Shown: positions 45,284 to 53,990, numbered from the stretch's first letter. The stretch is 64,000 nucleotides of DNA from Mesorhizobium jarvisii (GCF_003601985.1 NZ_QZXA01000009.1:186001-250000), one strand, 5' to 3'. A program made the numbers and translations. The notes: a model not told the origin generated them from the letters alone.

Positions 45284-45778
45284 ATCGCTACCAGCGCCAA
45301 GCGTGATTTCGCTTCGCTGCTCGACGACCTCTTCGTTGCCTCCGACAAGGGCGACGGTATCGAGGGCGACGAGGCTGGCGCGCGTCCGTCAATTCCGTTC
45401 GATTATCTGTCGGTCGCCGATGAACTCCATTCCGGCCGTATCAAGGTATCCGCCGCCGAGTATCGCGAGGCCGGTGCCGACCTGGCGAGCGAATTCGCCG
45501 CCTTGCTCGAACACGCTAAGCTGGCGCTGGCTGCCGAGGACCCGAAGCCCGAGGAAAAACTCCCGCCGATCGATCCGGAGTCGATCGCGGCCGAACTGGG
45601 CCTGAACCAGCCCAAGAGCGCCGTCGATTTCGGCCGCATGCGCCGCAGCTTTGCTTTCACCAACCATCCCGATCGCGTCGCCCCGCATCTGCGCCAGCGC
45701 GCCATGATCCGCATGCAGGTGGCCAACATGCTGATCGACGAGGCCAAGCGCCGCGCCGTTGCTGGTGTCCGCCGCTAG
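45284..45778 (+). CDS. J-domain-like protein with apparent ATC start codon
   Basis: The frame encodes about 164 residues. The C-terminal part looks like a J domain: ELGLNQPKSAVDFGRMRRSF, then the HPD tripeptide (128-130) and AMIRMQVANMLIDEAKRRA as the last helix. The N terminus (TSAKRDFASLLDDLF) is also typical protein. No ATG, GTG or TTG is in frame until codon 74 (TTG 45503), yet coding character is good from 45284. The ribosome site GGGGGAGG ends five bases before ATC 45284, so I place initiation there. A stop codon precedes it at 45257. A frameshift or base error at the start codon is the alternative. Confidence 0.65.
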   Translation: MATSAKRDFASLLDDLFVASDKGDGIEGDEAGARPSIPFDYLSVADELHSGRIKVSAAEYREAGADLASEFAALLEHAKLALAAEDPKPEEKLPPIDPESIAAELGLNQPKSAVDFGRMRRSFAFTNHPDRVAPHLRQRAMIRMQVANMLIDEAKRRAVAGVRR

Positions 45779-45892
45779 CCAGGCCCGCTGGCTCACGCAA
45801 AAGTCGGCTTGGTGAGGCTTGGAGAGCGGCATGGCTTTCCCTATACATGCAGCCTCCTTCCCGCGCAGACTTTCCCTCCGGAGCAAAATTCC

Positions 45893-46960
45893 ATGCACAA
45901 ACGCCGTCTCGGTCGGACCGATCTCCTTGTTACCCAGATCTGCCTTGGTTCGATGACCTGGGGCCAGCAGAACACCGAGGCCGACGGCCACGCGCAGATG
46001 GATCTGGCTTTTTCGCGCGGCGTCAATTTCATCGACACCGCCGAGCTCTACCCGATCCCGCCCAAAGCGGAGACGCAGGGGCGGACGGAGAAGATCATCG
46101 GCAGCTGGATGAAGGCCAAGGGCAACCGCGACAAGGTTATCCTTGCCTCCAAGGTCGTCGGCCGCACCGCCAACAGCTGGTTTCGCGGCGATAGGCCGTC
46201 GCAACTGGTACGCGCCGATATTTTTGACGCCGTCGACAAATCCCTGACCAAGCTCGGCACGGACTATCTCGACCTCTATCAGATCCACTGGCCAGAGCGG
46301 GATATCCCCTGGGGTGCCAATCCGACGCGCGTCGGGGCGGTGGCGCCCCGTGCTGATGCAGTCGGCGCACCGGCCGACGAAACGCCGATCGCCGAGACGC
46401 TTGCCGTCTTCGACGAGCTGGTGAAGGCGGGAAAGATCCGCCATTTCGGCCTGTCGAACGAAAGTTCCTGGGGCGTCATGCGGTTTCTTGCCGAGGCCGA
46501 CAAAGGCGTTGGTCCGCGCGTTGCGTCGATCCAGAACGCCTACAATCTCGTCAACCGCACCTTCGAGGTGAATCTTGCCGAGGTCTGCGAGCGCGAACAG
46601 GTGTCGTTGCTGCCTTATTCGCCGTTGGCGCAGGGTTACCTCTCAGGCAAGTACGACCATGGCGCCCGACCGCAGGGCTCGCGCTCGCAATTGTTCAATC
46701 GCGGCCAGCGCTACGAGACGCCGAATGCCGCTGAAGCACTGCTCGAATACAATGAACTGGCGCGCACCTTTGGCCTAGAACCGGCGCTGTTCGCCAACGC
46801 CTATGTCTCGAGCCGGCCCTTCGTTACCTCCAACATTATCGGCGCGACGACCATTCCGCAGCTCGAAATGGCGTTGTCTTCGGTGGATGTCGTCTGGACC
46901 GAAGAGATGCAGAAGGCGGTGGACGCGATCCATCAGCGGGTCGGCAATCCCTGTCCCTGA
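45893..46960 (+). CDS. Aldo/keto reductase
   Basis: The 355-residue NADP(H)-dependent reductase is of the Tas-like AKR group. The (beta/alpha)8 barrel carries the catalytic Asp and Tyr in FIDTAELYPIPP (around 45-56), the Lys in ILASKVVG (around 85) and the His in YQIHWPERD (around 125). C-terminal cofactor residues appear in LPYSPLAQGYLSGKY and SNIIGATTIPQLEMAL. The substrate is unknown. CGGAG precedes the ATG. The cysteine-desulfurase-like gene follows after 44 bases. Confidence 0.93.
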   Translation: MHKRRLGRTDLLVTQICLGSMTWGQQNTEADGHAQMDLAFSRGVNFIDTAELYPIPPKAETQGRTEKIIGSWMKAKGNRDKVILASKVVGRTANSWFRGDRPSQLVRADIFDAVDKSLTKLGTDYLDLYQIHWPERDIPWGANPTRVGAVAPRADAVGAPADETPIAETLAVFDELVKAGKIRHFGLSNESSWGVMRFLAEADKGVGPRVASIQNAYNLVNRTFEVNLAEVCEREQVSLLPYSPLAQGYLSGKYDHGARPQGSRSQLFNRGQRYETPNAAEALLEYNELARTFGLEPALFANAYVSSRPFVTSNIIGATTIPQLEMALSSVDVVWTEEMQKAVDAIHQRVGNPCP

Positions 46961-47004
46961 CCGGCGGGGATAGATTATCATGGAATAACAAAGGGGTGGA
47001 GAGA

Positions 47005-48273
47005 ATGGTGGGTTTTTCGATCGAGGCCGTGCGGGGACAATTTCCAGCGCTTTCCCTGACCGACAAGGGCCGCCGTCGCATCTATCTCGACAATCCCGCC
47101 GGCACACAGGTGCCGCAGGCCGTCGCCGATGCGGTGTCGCGCTGCCTGCTCACCACCAACGCCAATCTAGGCGGCTATTTCGAAACGACGATCGCGGCTC
47201 AATCCGTCGTCGACGAGGCGCATCAGGCGATGGCCGATTTCCTCGGTGCGGCGAGCCTCGAGGAAATCATCATCGGCGCCAATATGACGACGCTGACCTA
47301 TCACATGTCGCGCACGCTCGGCCGCGCGCTGAAGCCCGGTGACGAGATCATCCTCACTCGCATGGACCATGAGGGCAATGTCTCGCCCTGGCTGCAACTG
47401 GCCGAGGATTTGGGCCTCGTCGTGCGCTGGCTGCCATTCGATGAAAAGAGCTGGCAGGTCGAGGAGGCGACGCTGACCGGGCTGTTGTCCGACAAGACAC
47501 GGCTGGTCGCGTTGAATTATGCCTCGAACCTGACCGGCTCGATCAACCGGGTTAAGTCGCTGACTGCCATCGCAAAACGGGCTGGCGCCCTGGTCTATGT
47601 CGACGCCGTCCAGTTCGCGCCGCATGGCCTGATCGACGTGCAAGAGCTCGGCTGCGATTTCCTGATCTGTTCGGCCTACAAATTCTTCGGTCCGCATATG
47701 GGCATTTTGTGGGGGCGGCGCGAAATCATCGATGGCCTGAAACCCTACAAATGCCGTTGTTCGTCCAATGGCCTGCCGGAGCGGTTCGAACTTGGCACGC
47801 CGCAGATCGAGCTGATGGCCGGTCTTGCGGCGGCCGTCGACTATTTTGCCGGGCTGGGTGCGGCAGCGGGCGAGGGCGGCTCGCGCAGGCAGAAGATCGC
47901 CAGGGCGTTCGAGGTTTCCATCGCCTACGAGAATCCGCTGGCGCAAAGGCTGATCGACGGCCTGTCCGACATTCCGGGCCTGACTATCCATGGCATCACC
48001 GATCGCAAGCGGCTCGCCGAGCGCGTGCCAACGGTGTCCTTCACCGTCGACGGCATCGTACCGGAGACGATCGTGCGGCAGATGAACGCCGAAAACATCT
48101 TCCTTTGGTCCGGCCACAACTACGCCTGGGAGATCGTCCACCAGCTCGGCATTCCAGCCGAGCAGGGCGTCGTGCGCATCGGCATCGCCCACTACAACAC
48201 GGCGGCTGAGATTGATGAGACGCTGGAGAGCGTGCACCGGGTCGTCGCCATGCTCAGGCAGCAGCGCTCCTGA
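47005..48273 (+). CDS. Cysteine desulfurase-like PLP enzyme (class V aminotransferase)
   Basis: The 422-residue fold-type I enzyme starts YLDNPAGTQVPQAVADA, has the His pair region TRMDHEGNVSPWLQLAE, the PLP Asp in VYVDAVQFAPHG and the Schiff-base Lys in SAYKFFGPHMG (around 232). True desulfurases have a catalytic Cys in the loop near RSGHHC; here the loop reads LWSGHNYAWEI without Cys. That fits the desulfurase-like subgroup and argues against IscS or SufS activity. ATG at 47005 with AGGGG eight bases before was preferred to GTG at 46996. Confidence 0.88.
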   Translation: MVGFSIEAVRGQFPALSLTDKGRRRIYLDNPAGTQVPQAVADAVSRCLLTTNANLGGYFETTIAAQSVVDEAHQAMADFLGAASLEEIIIGANMTTLTYHMSRTLGRALKPGDEIILTRMDHEGNVSPWLQLAEDLGLVVRWLPFDEKSWQVEEATLTGLLSDKTRLVALNYASNLTGSINRVKSLTAIAKRAGALVYVDAVQFAPHGLIDVQELGCDFLICSAYKFFGPHMGILWGRREIIDGLKPYKCRCSSNGLPERFELGTPQIELMAGLAAAVDYFAGLGAAAGEGGSRRQKIARAFEVSIAYENPLAQRLIDGLSDIPGLTIHGITDRKRLAERVPTVSFTVDGIVPETIVRQMNAENIFLWSGHNYAWEIVHQLGIPAEQGVVRIGIAHYNTAAEIDETLESVHRVVAMLRQQRS

Positions 48274-48288
48274 CGCCAGGAGAAACCG

Positions 48289-49317
48289 TCACCGCATCCT
48301 GCCACCGAAGCCGGTGAGGAAGGCGGTGAGATTGTCGCCGAGTTCGTCGCAGAGATAGCCGCCTTCCTGGACGATGACGCTCGGCAGGCCGAGTTTGCCA
48401 ATCGCCTCGCCAATGCGGGAGAAGCCGGGCGTCGTCACCGAGAGCCCGCCGAACGGATCGCCCTGGAAGGCGTCGAGGCCGAGCGCGACCACCAGCGCGT
48501 CCGGCGAAAAGGCGCGAATGCGCTGGAACGCAACGCCAAGCGCCTCCAGAAACGCCGCGTCGGCGGATTTGCGCGGCAAGGGCAGGTTGAAATTATAGCC
48601 GAGGCCGGGTCCTTCGCCGCGCTCGTCGGCATGACCCCAGAAGAACGGATAGAAGCGCACCGGATCGGCATGCAGCGAAACGGTAAGCACGTCAGGGCGC
48701 GCATAGAAGATGCCTTGCGTGCCGTTGCCGTGGTGCAGATCGACATCGAGGATCGCCACGCGTGCCGCCTGCTTGCGCAGCACCTGCGCCGCAACGGCCG
48801 AATTGTTGATGAAGCAGAAGCCGCCGGCGACATCGGCAAAGGCATGGTGGCCGGGCGGACGACACAGCGCATAGGCGGCCGGCGCGCCAGCCATCACCGT
48901 TTCCGCTGCCTCGACCGCACTCCAGGCGCTCCACAGCGCGCTTTGCCAGGTTTCGCCTGAGATCGGGCAAGCGGTGTCGGCCATATGGTAGCCGGCCTGG
49001 CTGACCGCCGAGGCAGGGTAGGAACCATTGCGCGCGATCGGATGGATGTTGGGGATCACTTCCGCCGAGGCGCCTTCGATGCGCTGCCAGCGCTCGAAAA
49101 TATGTTCGAGGAAGTCGAGATATTCGGGCGTATGCACCGCCGAGACCGGGCCGAGACCGTGATCGCGGGGCCGCTCGATCGTGCAGCCGGCGGATTTTGC
49201 GCCGGCTAACAATCTCTCGACGCGCTCCGGTTTTTCCGGGTTGGGCTGCGCCGCACCACTGGAAAGAAACGCCTTCGGGTCGTGGCGCTTCTGCTCTTCG
49301 GCGTAAAAGGCCTTCAT
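48289..49317 (-). CDS. Histone deacetylase family protein (acetylpolyamine amidohydrolase type)
   Basis: The 342-residue zinc amidohydrolase has the His-His dyad in RPPGHHAF (around 155), the zinc ligands Asp and His in LDVDLHHGNGTQ (around 190) and the second Asp in GLDAFQGDPFGG (around 282), and the oxyanion Tyr motif EGGYLCDELG. Bacterial members remove acetyl groups from polyamines, other acylated amines or lysines. Its ATG overlaps the stop of an upstream GNAT acetyltransferase gene (ATGA), pairing acetylation with deacetylation. Confidence 0.93.
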   Translation of the reverse strand: MKAFYAEEQKRHDPKAFLSSGAAQPNPEKPERVERLLAGAKSAGCTIERPRDHGLGPVSAVHTPEYLDFLEHIFERWQRIEGASAEVIPNIHPIARNGSYPASAVSQAGYHMADTACPISGETWQSALWSAWSAVEAAETVMAGAPAAYALCRPPGHHAFADVAGGFCFINNSAVAAQVLRKQAARVAILDVDLHHGNGTQGIFYARPDVLTVSLHADPVRFYPFFWGHADERGEGPGLGYNFNLPLPRKSADAAFLEALGVAFQRIRAFSPDALVVALGLDAFQGDPFGGLSVTTPGFSRIGEAIGKLGLPSVIVQEGGYLCDELGDNLTAFLTGFGGRMR

Positions 49318-49817
49318 TCCTGCTCCCCATTGACCGGCGCGTCGGCGAAGGCAAAAAAGGCCTCGCCGATGATTTTCTGCGTCTGTTCGTAACTCGACCA
49401 GGCGATGCCCAGCCTTTCATAGAAGGCCTTGGCGCCTTCATTGTCGGTGTCGACCGACAGCCTGAGATAGACGCCGCCGTCCTTCCGGCATTCCGCGGCC
49501 ACGCACCGCAAAAGCCGCTCGCCGATCTTGCGGCCACGGAACCTGTCCTCGACATAGAGGTCCTGCACATAGACGCCGGGCCGCCCCATCCAGGTCGAAA
49601 AGATCGGGAAATACAGGCAAAGACCGGCGAATTCGCCGCTCACCTCGGCGATCAGGGTGAAGAAGGCCGGCTTTTCGCCGAAGCCGTAGCGGCGGAGATC
49701 ATCTGAAGTGGACGTGATCTCCTGATGCGCGCCGATATGGGTGCCGAGTTTAAGAAGCGCGGCGTGGATGGTGTCGACGTCATCGATGGTGCCGGGACGG
49801 AGCGTAATCGCACTCAC
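49314..49817 (-). CDS. GNAT family N-acetyltransferase
   Basis: The 167-residue acetyltransferase is similar to the spermidine/spermine acetyltransferase-like class. Acetyl-CoA binding motif A is YVQDLYVEDRFRGRKIGERL (around 93-112), followed by LRLSVDTDNEGAKAFYERLG. GTG at 49817 starts the protein at SAITLRPGTIDDVDTI, where GNAT similarity begins. It is translated together with the deacetylase gene downstream. The polyamine link is inferred from the partner and from the family resemblance. Confidence 0.88.
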   Translation of the reverse strand: MSAITLRPGTIDDVDTIHAALLKLGTHIGAHQEITSTSDDLRRYGFGEKPAFFTLIAEVSGEFAGLCLYFPIFSTWMGRPGVYVQDLYVEDRFRGRKIGERLLRCVAAECRKDGGVYLRLSVDTDNEGAKAFYERLGIAWSSYEQTQKIIGEAFFAFADAPVNGEQE

Positions 49818-49836
49818 GACAGGTACGGCGCCAAGG

Positions 49837-49994
49837 CACCCCCCTCTGTCCTGCCGGACATCTCCCCCGCAAGGGGGGAGATTGGACGGCCGCCAGGCTT
49901 TCGCCAATCACAAACGTTCGAGCAGGAGCGGCGAGACTGAAGCTGCCGATCTCCCCCCTTGCGGGGGAGATGGCCGACAGGCCAGAGGGGGGTG
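49837..49994. repeat. Inverted pair of 49-base palindromic repeats
   Basis: The left arm (49837-49885) starts CACCCCCCTCTGTCCTGCCG and contains its own hairpin ATCTCCCCC/GGGGGGAGAT. The right arm (49946-49994) is its near-perfect reverse complement (about 43 of 49 bases). Sixty bases of unique sequence lie between. This looks like a rhizobial intergenic mosaic element. It fills the spacer between the GNAT and BKACE genes; nothing else is visible there. Confidence 0.85.
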
Positions 49995-50028
49995 TGACGA
50001 AACGCAATCATTTCAGATTGTCATCATC

Positions 50029-50958
50029 TCAAAACGCCACCCGGTCGCCGCCCTTCAGCGCCAGCATCTCACGCGCCTCGGTCGGCGTGGCGACCTCCAG
50101 CGACAGGCCGTCGAGGATGCCCCGGATGCGGCGCACCTGGTCGGCGTTGGATTTCGCCAACTGGCGGCCATCGTAGAGACTGTCTTCAAGCCCGACACGG
50201 ACATTGCCGCCCATCGCAGCCGCGATCGAGATCAGCGGGATCTGCTGGCGGCCGGCAGCCAGCACCGAGAATTGGTAGCTATCGCCGAACAATTTGTCGG
50301 CGATGCGCTTCATGTGGATGAGATTGTCCGGATCGGCGCCGATGCCGCCAAGAATGCCTAGCACGAACTGGATGAACAGCGGTCCCGACACCAGCCCTCG
50401 GTCCCGGAAATGCGCCAGCGAATAGAGATGGCCGACATCGTAGCATTCGAATTCGAAGCGCGTGCCGCAACCCTTGCCGAGCCGCTCAAGCACGCCTTCC
50501 ATGTCGGCGAAGGTGTTCTTGAAAATGGTGTCGCGCGTCGCCTCCAGCAGCTTCGGCTCCCAGTCGTGCTGCCATTCCCGTGGCTTGTCGAGCATCGGGA
50601 ACAGCGCGAAATTCATCGATCCCATATTGAGCGAGCACATTTCGGGCTCCGCTCGCAATGGGGCCGCCAATCGCTGGTCCAGGGTCATCAGGGAAGAGCC
50701 GCCGGTGGTGATGTTGATCACCGCATCGGTCGCCTGCTTGATGCGCGGCAGGAACTGCATGAAGACATCAGGATCGGCGGTCGGCCGGCCATCCCTGGGG
50801 TCGCGGGCGTGCAGATGCAGGATCGACGCGCCGGCTTCCGCTGCAGCAATGGCATCCGCCGCGATCTGGTCCGGCGTCACCGGCAGATAGGGCGACATGG
50901 ACGGCGTGTGGACCGAGCCGGTGACGGCGCAGGTGATGATGACCTTTCGCGGCGCCAT
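50029..50958 (-). CDS. Beta-keto acid cleavage enzyme (BKACE, DUF849)
   Basis: The 309-residue TIM-barrel enzyme condenses a beta-keto acid with acetyl-CoA to give acetoacetate and a new CoA ester. The first known member acts on 3-keto-5-aminohexanoate in lysine fermentation. The zinc ligands are in ASILHLHARDPRDG (His-x-His, around 45-50). Further family parts are NITTGGSS, SLNMGSMNFA, FECYDVGHLY and MGGNVRVGLEDSLY. The substrate is set by a few pocket residues and cannot be read here. It lies five bases after the aminotransferase gene in the same operon. Confidence 0.93.
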   Translation of the reverse strand: MAPRKVIITCAVTGSVHTPSMSPYLPVTPDQIAADAIAAAEAGASILHLHARDPRDGRPTADPDVFMQFLPRIKQATDAVINITTGGSSLMTLDQRLAAPLRAEPEMCSLNMGSMNFALFPMLDKPREWQHDWEPKLLEATRDTIFKNTFADMEGVLERLGKGCGTRFEFECYDVGHLYSLAHFRDRGLVSGPLFIQFVLGILGGIGADPDNLIHMKRIADKLFGDSYQFSVLAAGRQQIPLISIAAAMGGNVRVGLEDSLYDGRQLAKSNADQVRRIRGILDGLSLEVATPTEAREMLALKGGDRVAF

Positions 50959-50962
50959 TCCT

Positions 50963-52348
50963 TTACCCCCGGCCTTCGACCGGCAGGTCGAGCTCTGATG
51001 CCAGAACCTCCAGCGAGTCGCCGATGATGGAGATGATCTCGCCGACCTGCTCGCTGGTGACGATCATCGGTGGCGCGACCATGAAATTGTCGCCGTCGAC
51101 GCCGCCCTTGACCCGGCGGCCATAGATGATCAGCCCGCGCTCATAGGCGAGGTCGAGCAGACGCTGCGTGGCTTTCCTGCTCTGGTCGATCGGCCGCAGC
51201 GTTTCTGGATCGGCAACCATCTCGGCGCCGGTCAGTAGGCCCTTGCCGCGCACGTCGGCGATGAAGGGAAAGCGCTTCGCCAGTCCCTTCAGACCGTCCA
51301 TCAGCACGCCTCCCATGGCGGCGGCATTGGCGATCAGGTCAAGCCGATCCATCTCGCCCAACACGGCAAGGCCGGCGGCGCAGGCCAGCGGATTGCCGGC
51401 ATAGGTGTGGCCATGCTGGAAGCCGCCGGAAGCCAGCAGCGGCTGCACCAGCCGCATCGGTGCCGCCAGTGCGCCGAGCGGCGCATAGCCCGAGCCCAGC
51501 CCCTTCGACAGCGCGACGATGTCGGGCTTGCAGTTCCAGTGGTCGCCGCCGAGGAATTTCCCGGTGCGGCCGGCGCCGCACATCACTTCGTCATGGATGA
51601 GCAGAATGCCGTAGCGGTCGCAGATTTCGCGAATGCGCGCATAGTAGCTGTCCGGCGCTACCAGCGCCGCGGTCGCCGCACCGCCGATAGGTTCCATGAT
51701 GAAGGCGACGACGCTCTCCGGGCCTTCGGCGAGGATCTTCTCTTCCAGCATGTCGGCATAGCGGATGCCGCGCTGCTCCATCGAAAGGTTGTCGCGGTCG
51801 CGCCAGGCGGTAGGCGCCGGCACGGTCGGCATCACCCGCATCATCGGCGTAAAGGTCTCAGCCAGGGCGTCGTCGCCGGTGATCGAGAGCGAACCCAGCG
51901 TGCCGCCATGATAGGAGGGGAAGCGCGTGATCACCTTCCATCGGCTGGCCTGGCCGGTGGCAACGGCCCATTGCCGCGCCAATTTGATGCAGGATTCCGT
52001 CGCCTCCGAGCCGCCCGAGACGAAGAAGATGCGGTCCATGCCCTCCGGCAGCTTGGCCGCAAGCTCACGCGCAAGCTCTTCCGCCGGCTCGTTCTCGAAA
52101 TGCAGCCGGTAGGCGAAGGTGGCGCGGTCCATCTGCCGCTTCATGGCGTCCAGCACATTGCGGTTGGAATGGCCGATATTGGCGACCATCGGCCCGCTCG
52201 ATCCGTCGATGAAGCGGCGGCCGTCCTGCGTCCACATATAGATGCCCTCGGCGCGATCGATCAGCGGCCGGCGCAGGCTGGACAGATAGAACAGATGCGA
52301 TTGGCGCCGGGCCTCGGTATCTCGAGCAGCGGTCTGGGTCTTCGACAT
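50963..52348 (-). CDS. Class III aminotransferase
   Basis: The 461-residue PLP enzyme of the omega-amino acid transaminase group shows SGGSEATESCIKLARQWA (around 110), the PLP-stacking and Asp residues in LIHDEVMCGAGRTGKF, and the Schiff-base Lys in ALSKGLGSGYAPLGAL (around 280), plus GFQHGHTYAGNPLACAAG. The typical substrates are terminal amines or beta-amino acids, yielding an aldehyde or beta-keto acid. The product could go directly to the BKACE encoded next. ATG 52348 has GGAAAG upstream and lies one base before the stop triplet of the preceding gene. Confidence 0.93.
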   Translation of the reverse strand: MSKTQTAARDTEARRQSHLFYLSSLRRPLIDRAEGIYMWTQDGRRFIDGSSGPMVANIGHSNRNVLDAMKRQMDRATFAYRLHFENEPAEELARELAAKLPEGMDRIFFVSGGSEATESCIKLARQWAVATGQASRWKVITRFPSYHGGTLGSLSITGDDALAETFTPMMRVMPTVPAPTAWRDRDNLSMEQRGIRYADMLEEKILAEGPESVVAFIMEPIGGAATAALVAPDSYYARIREICDRYGILLIHDEVMCGAGRTGKFLGGDHWNCKPDIVALSKGLGSGYAPLGALAAPMRLVQPLLASGGFQHGHTYAGNPLACAAGLAVLGEMDRLDLIANAAAMGGVLMDGLKGLAKRFPFIADVRGKGLLTGAEMVADPETLRPIDQSRKATQRLLDLAYERGLIIYGRRVKGGVDGDNFMVAPPMIVTSEQVGEIISIIGDSLEVLASELDLPVEGRG

Positions 52349-52349
52349 G

Positions 52350-53990
52350 TCAGGACTTTCCAAGGTAGCGATCAAGGACATTTTGGGTGACGCGTTTGAC
52401 CATCGGGTCTTGTCTTAGCAGGCCGGCGACCCATTCGCAGCTTCCGGCGTGGAACACCTCGCCCTTGCCGCGCGGAAAATTGACGATCATGCCGTTGCCG
52501 CGTTTGACTTTTTCGAGATTGGCGTCGCTCGCCTCGCCGAACAAAGTCTCGGCGGTGAAGCGGCCATCCTCGTCGGTGAGGAACTGATCCTCGATCGGAA
52601 TGTCGGCGCTTTCCTCGACCTGGCTGGCCATGCCGACGGCAAGAACCTGCAAGCCGTCAGGCGCGCCGCTGTCTGATGTGGGGTAGGGCAGGCCGCCGCG
52701 GATTTCGAAGTCGAGCCCGTCGACCTCATAGCCATAGACATGGCTGTCGGCGCCGAGCAGGTCGCCATAGTAGATGCCGGTGCCGGCGAACGCCCAGTGT
52801 TCCGGCCGGTAGACCGGAAAACCACGCACGCCACGCGGCGCGCAGCCGCCCCAGCCGGCATAGACGCCGCGCGTCGCGTTGAGCCCGAAGGTCGCCGAAC
52901 CCGGCCGGCCGATTTCCGGCGCTTCCCAGGAATTGGTGGCGCGGGTGACGTCGCCGCCGCGGTAGGCCGGGTCCTCGGTCCGGGCACGATATTTGTAGCA
53001 GACCTGCCGCCCGCCTTCGTCCTCGAGCCGCGTCTGCCACATGAAATTGCCGGCGAAACGAGCCGCATGCCCGCCGCGCTCAACATAATTGTCGACCGCA
53101 TCGCGCATTTCCCATGTCCAGTACTCGTCATGGCCGACGAAGACGGCGCAGTCGTAGCCGTCGAGAATGTCGGGCGAAAAATGCAGATCGTGCTGGCTGG
53201 CGAGATCGACATGATAGCCGGCCCGCTCGGCGAAGCGGAAGAAGTGGCTGTCGTAGCTCGCCCAGCCTGACGAGGCGTATTTCTTCGAATGGCCGGTGGC
53301 CAGCGCCCATTCCATATGCGGATACCGCGGCACGGTCTTCGGCGGCACGGCGACCTCCAGCGGCACGCGCGGCGCATCTTTGGGCAGCGCGACGAAGCCG
53401 CGGCACCAGGGGCGCTGCGTCGACACGATGGGCGAATACTGGTTGCGGTCCGGCCCGGTGATGCCCTGATAATGGTTGGAGCCGCCCCAGGTGTTGTAGG
53501 CAAGCCAGGTGCCCGTCGCCGCCACCTGCAGCACACGGCCTGGCTTCCTGCCGGGTTGGGGAGAGACGATGAAGAGATGGTGGCTGTGAATTGGCTTGCC
53601 GTCCCGACCATCGGCAATCAGCGTTATCCGATAGGCACCGGACGGCCAGTCGCTCCCGACACGGAATTCGAAGGACGCTTCCCAGCCGCAGCCCTCGGCC
53701 GAGCACTGGTCCGGGCTTTCCTGCCAGCGCGATGCAATGCCCGATTTCTCGAACAGTTTTGTCTCGCTGCCGCCGTCGCGGGTAATCGTCACGCTGAACG
53801 ACGGCGCCGTCGAACTGACATGCAGCGCCACCGTCTCGCCGGCGCGATAGGAAAAGCGGTCCGAGTAGCACCAGATTTCGCCGCGCGCGCCATCCATGCC
53901 GGGCCATTCATAGTAATGACCGCGCACCGCGTGGCGACGCTGCTCGGGCGTCAGCCCGAAATCGGGGAATTCGGTCGGCAGATGGGTCAT
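52350..53990 (-). CDS. N,N-dimethylformamidase large-subunit-like protein
   Basis: The 546-residue protein has an N-terminal beta-sandwich (about 35-165) and a large catalytic-type domain similar to the C-terminal part of N,N-dimethylformamidase, with TGTWLAYNTWGGSNHYQG (around 190), VFVGHDEYWTWEMRDAVDNY (around 315) and FAGTGIYYGDLLGADSHVYG. In the known enzyme a mononuclear iron is held by two Tyr and a Glu; the Tyr in HDEYW is a candidate ligand. No small-subunit gene is visible. It is the first gene of the operon with the aminotransferase and BKACE. Amide hydrolysis is a reasonable but unproved role. Confidence 0.78.
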   Translation of the reverse strand: MTHLPTEFPDFGLTPEQRRHAVRGHYYEWPGMDGARGEIWCYSDRFSYRAGETVALHVSSTAPSFSVTITRDGGSETKLFEKSGIASRWQESPDQCSAEGCGWEASFEFRVGSDWPSGAYRITLIADGRDGKPIHSHHLFIVSPQPGRKPGRVLQVAATGTWLAYNTWGGSNHYQGITGPDRNQYSPIVSTQRPWCRGFVALPKDAPRVPLEVAVPPKTVPRYPHMEWALATGHSKKYASSGWASYDSHFFRFAERAGYHVDLASQHDLHFSPDILDGYDCAVFVGHDEYWTWEMRDAVDNYVERGGHAARFAGNFMWQTRLEDEGGRQVCYKYRARTEDPAYRGGDVTRATNSWEAPEIGRPGSATFGLNATRGVYAGWGGCAPRGVRGFPVYRPEHWAFAGTGIYYGDLLGADSHVYGYEVDGLDFEIRGGLPYPTSDSGAPDGLQVLAVGMASQVEESADIPIEDQFLTDEDGRFTAETLFGEASDANLEKVKRGNGMIVNFPRGKGEVFHAGSCEWVAGLLRQDPMVKRVTQNVLDRYLGKS

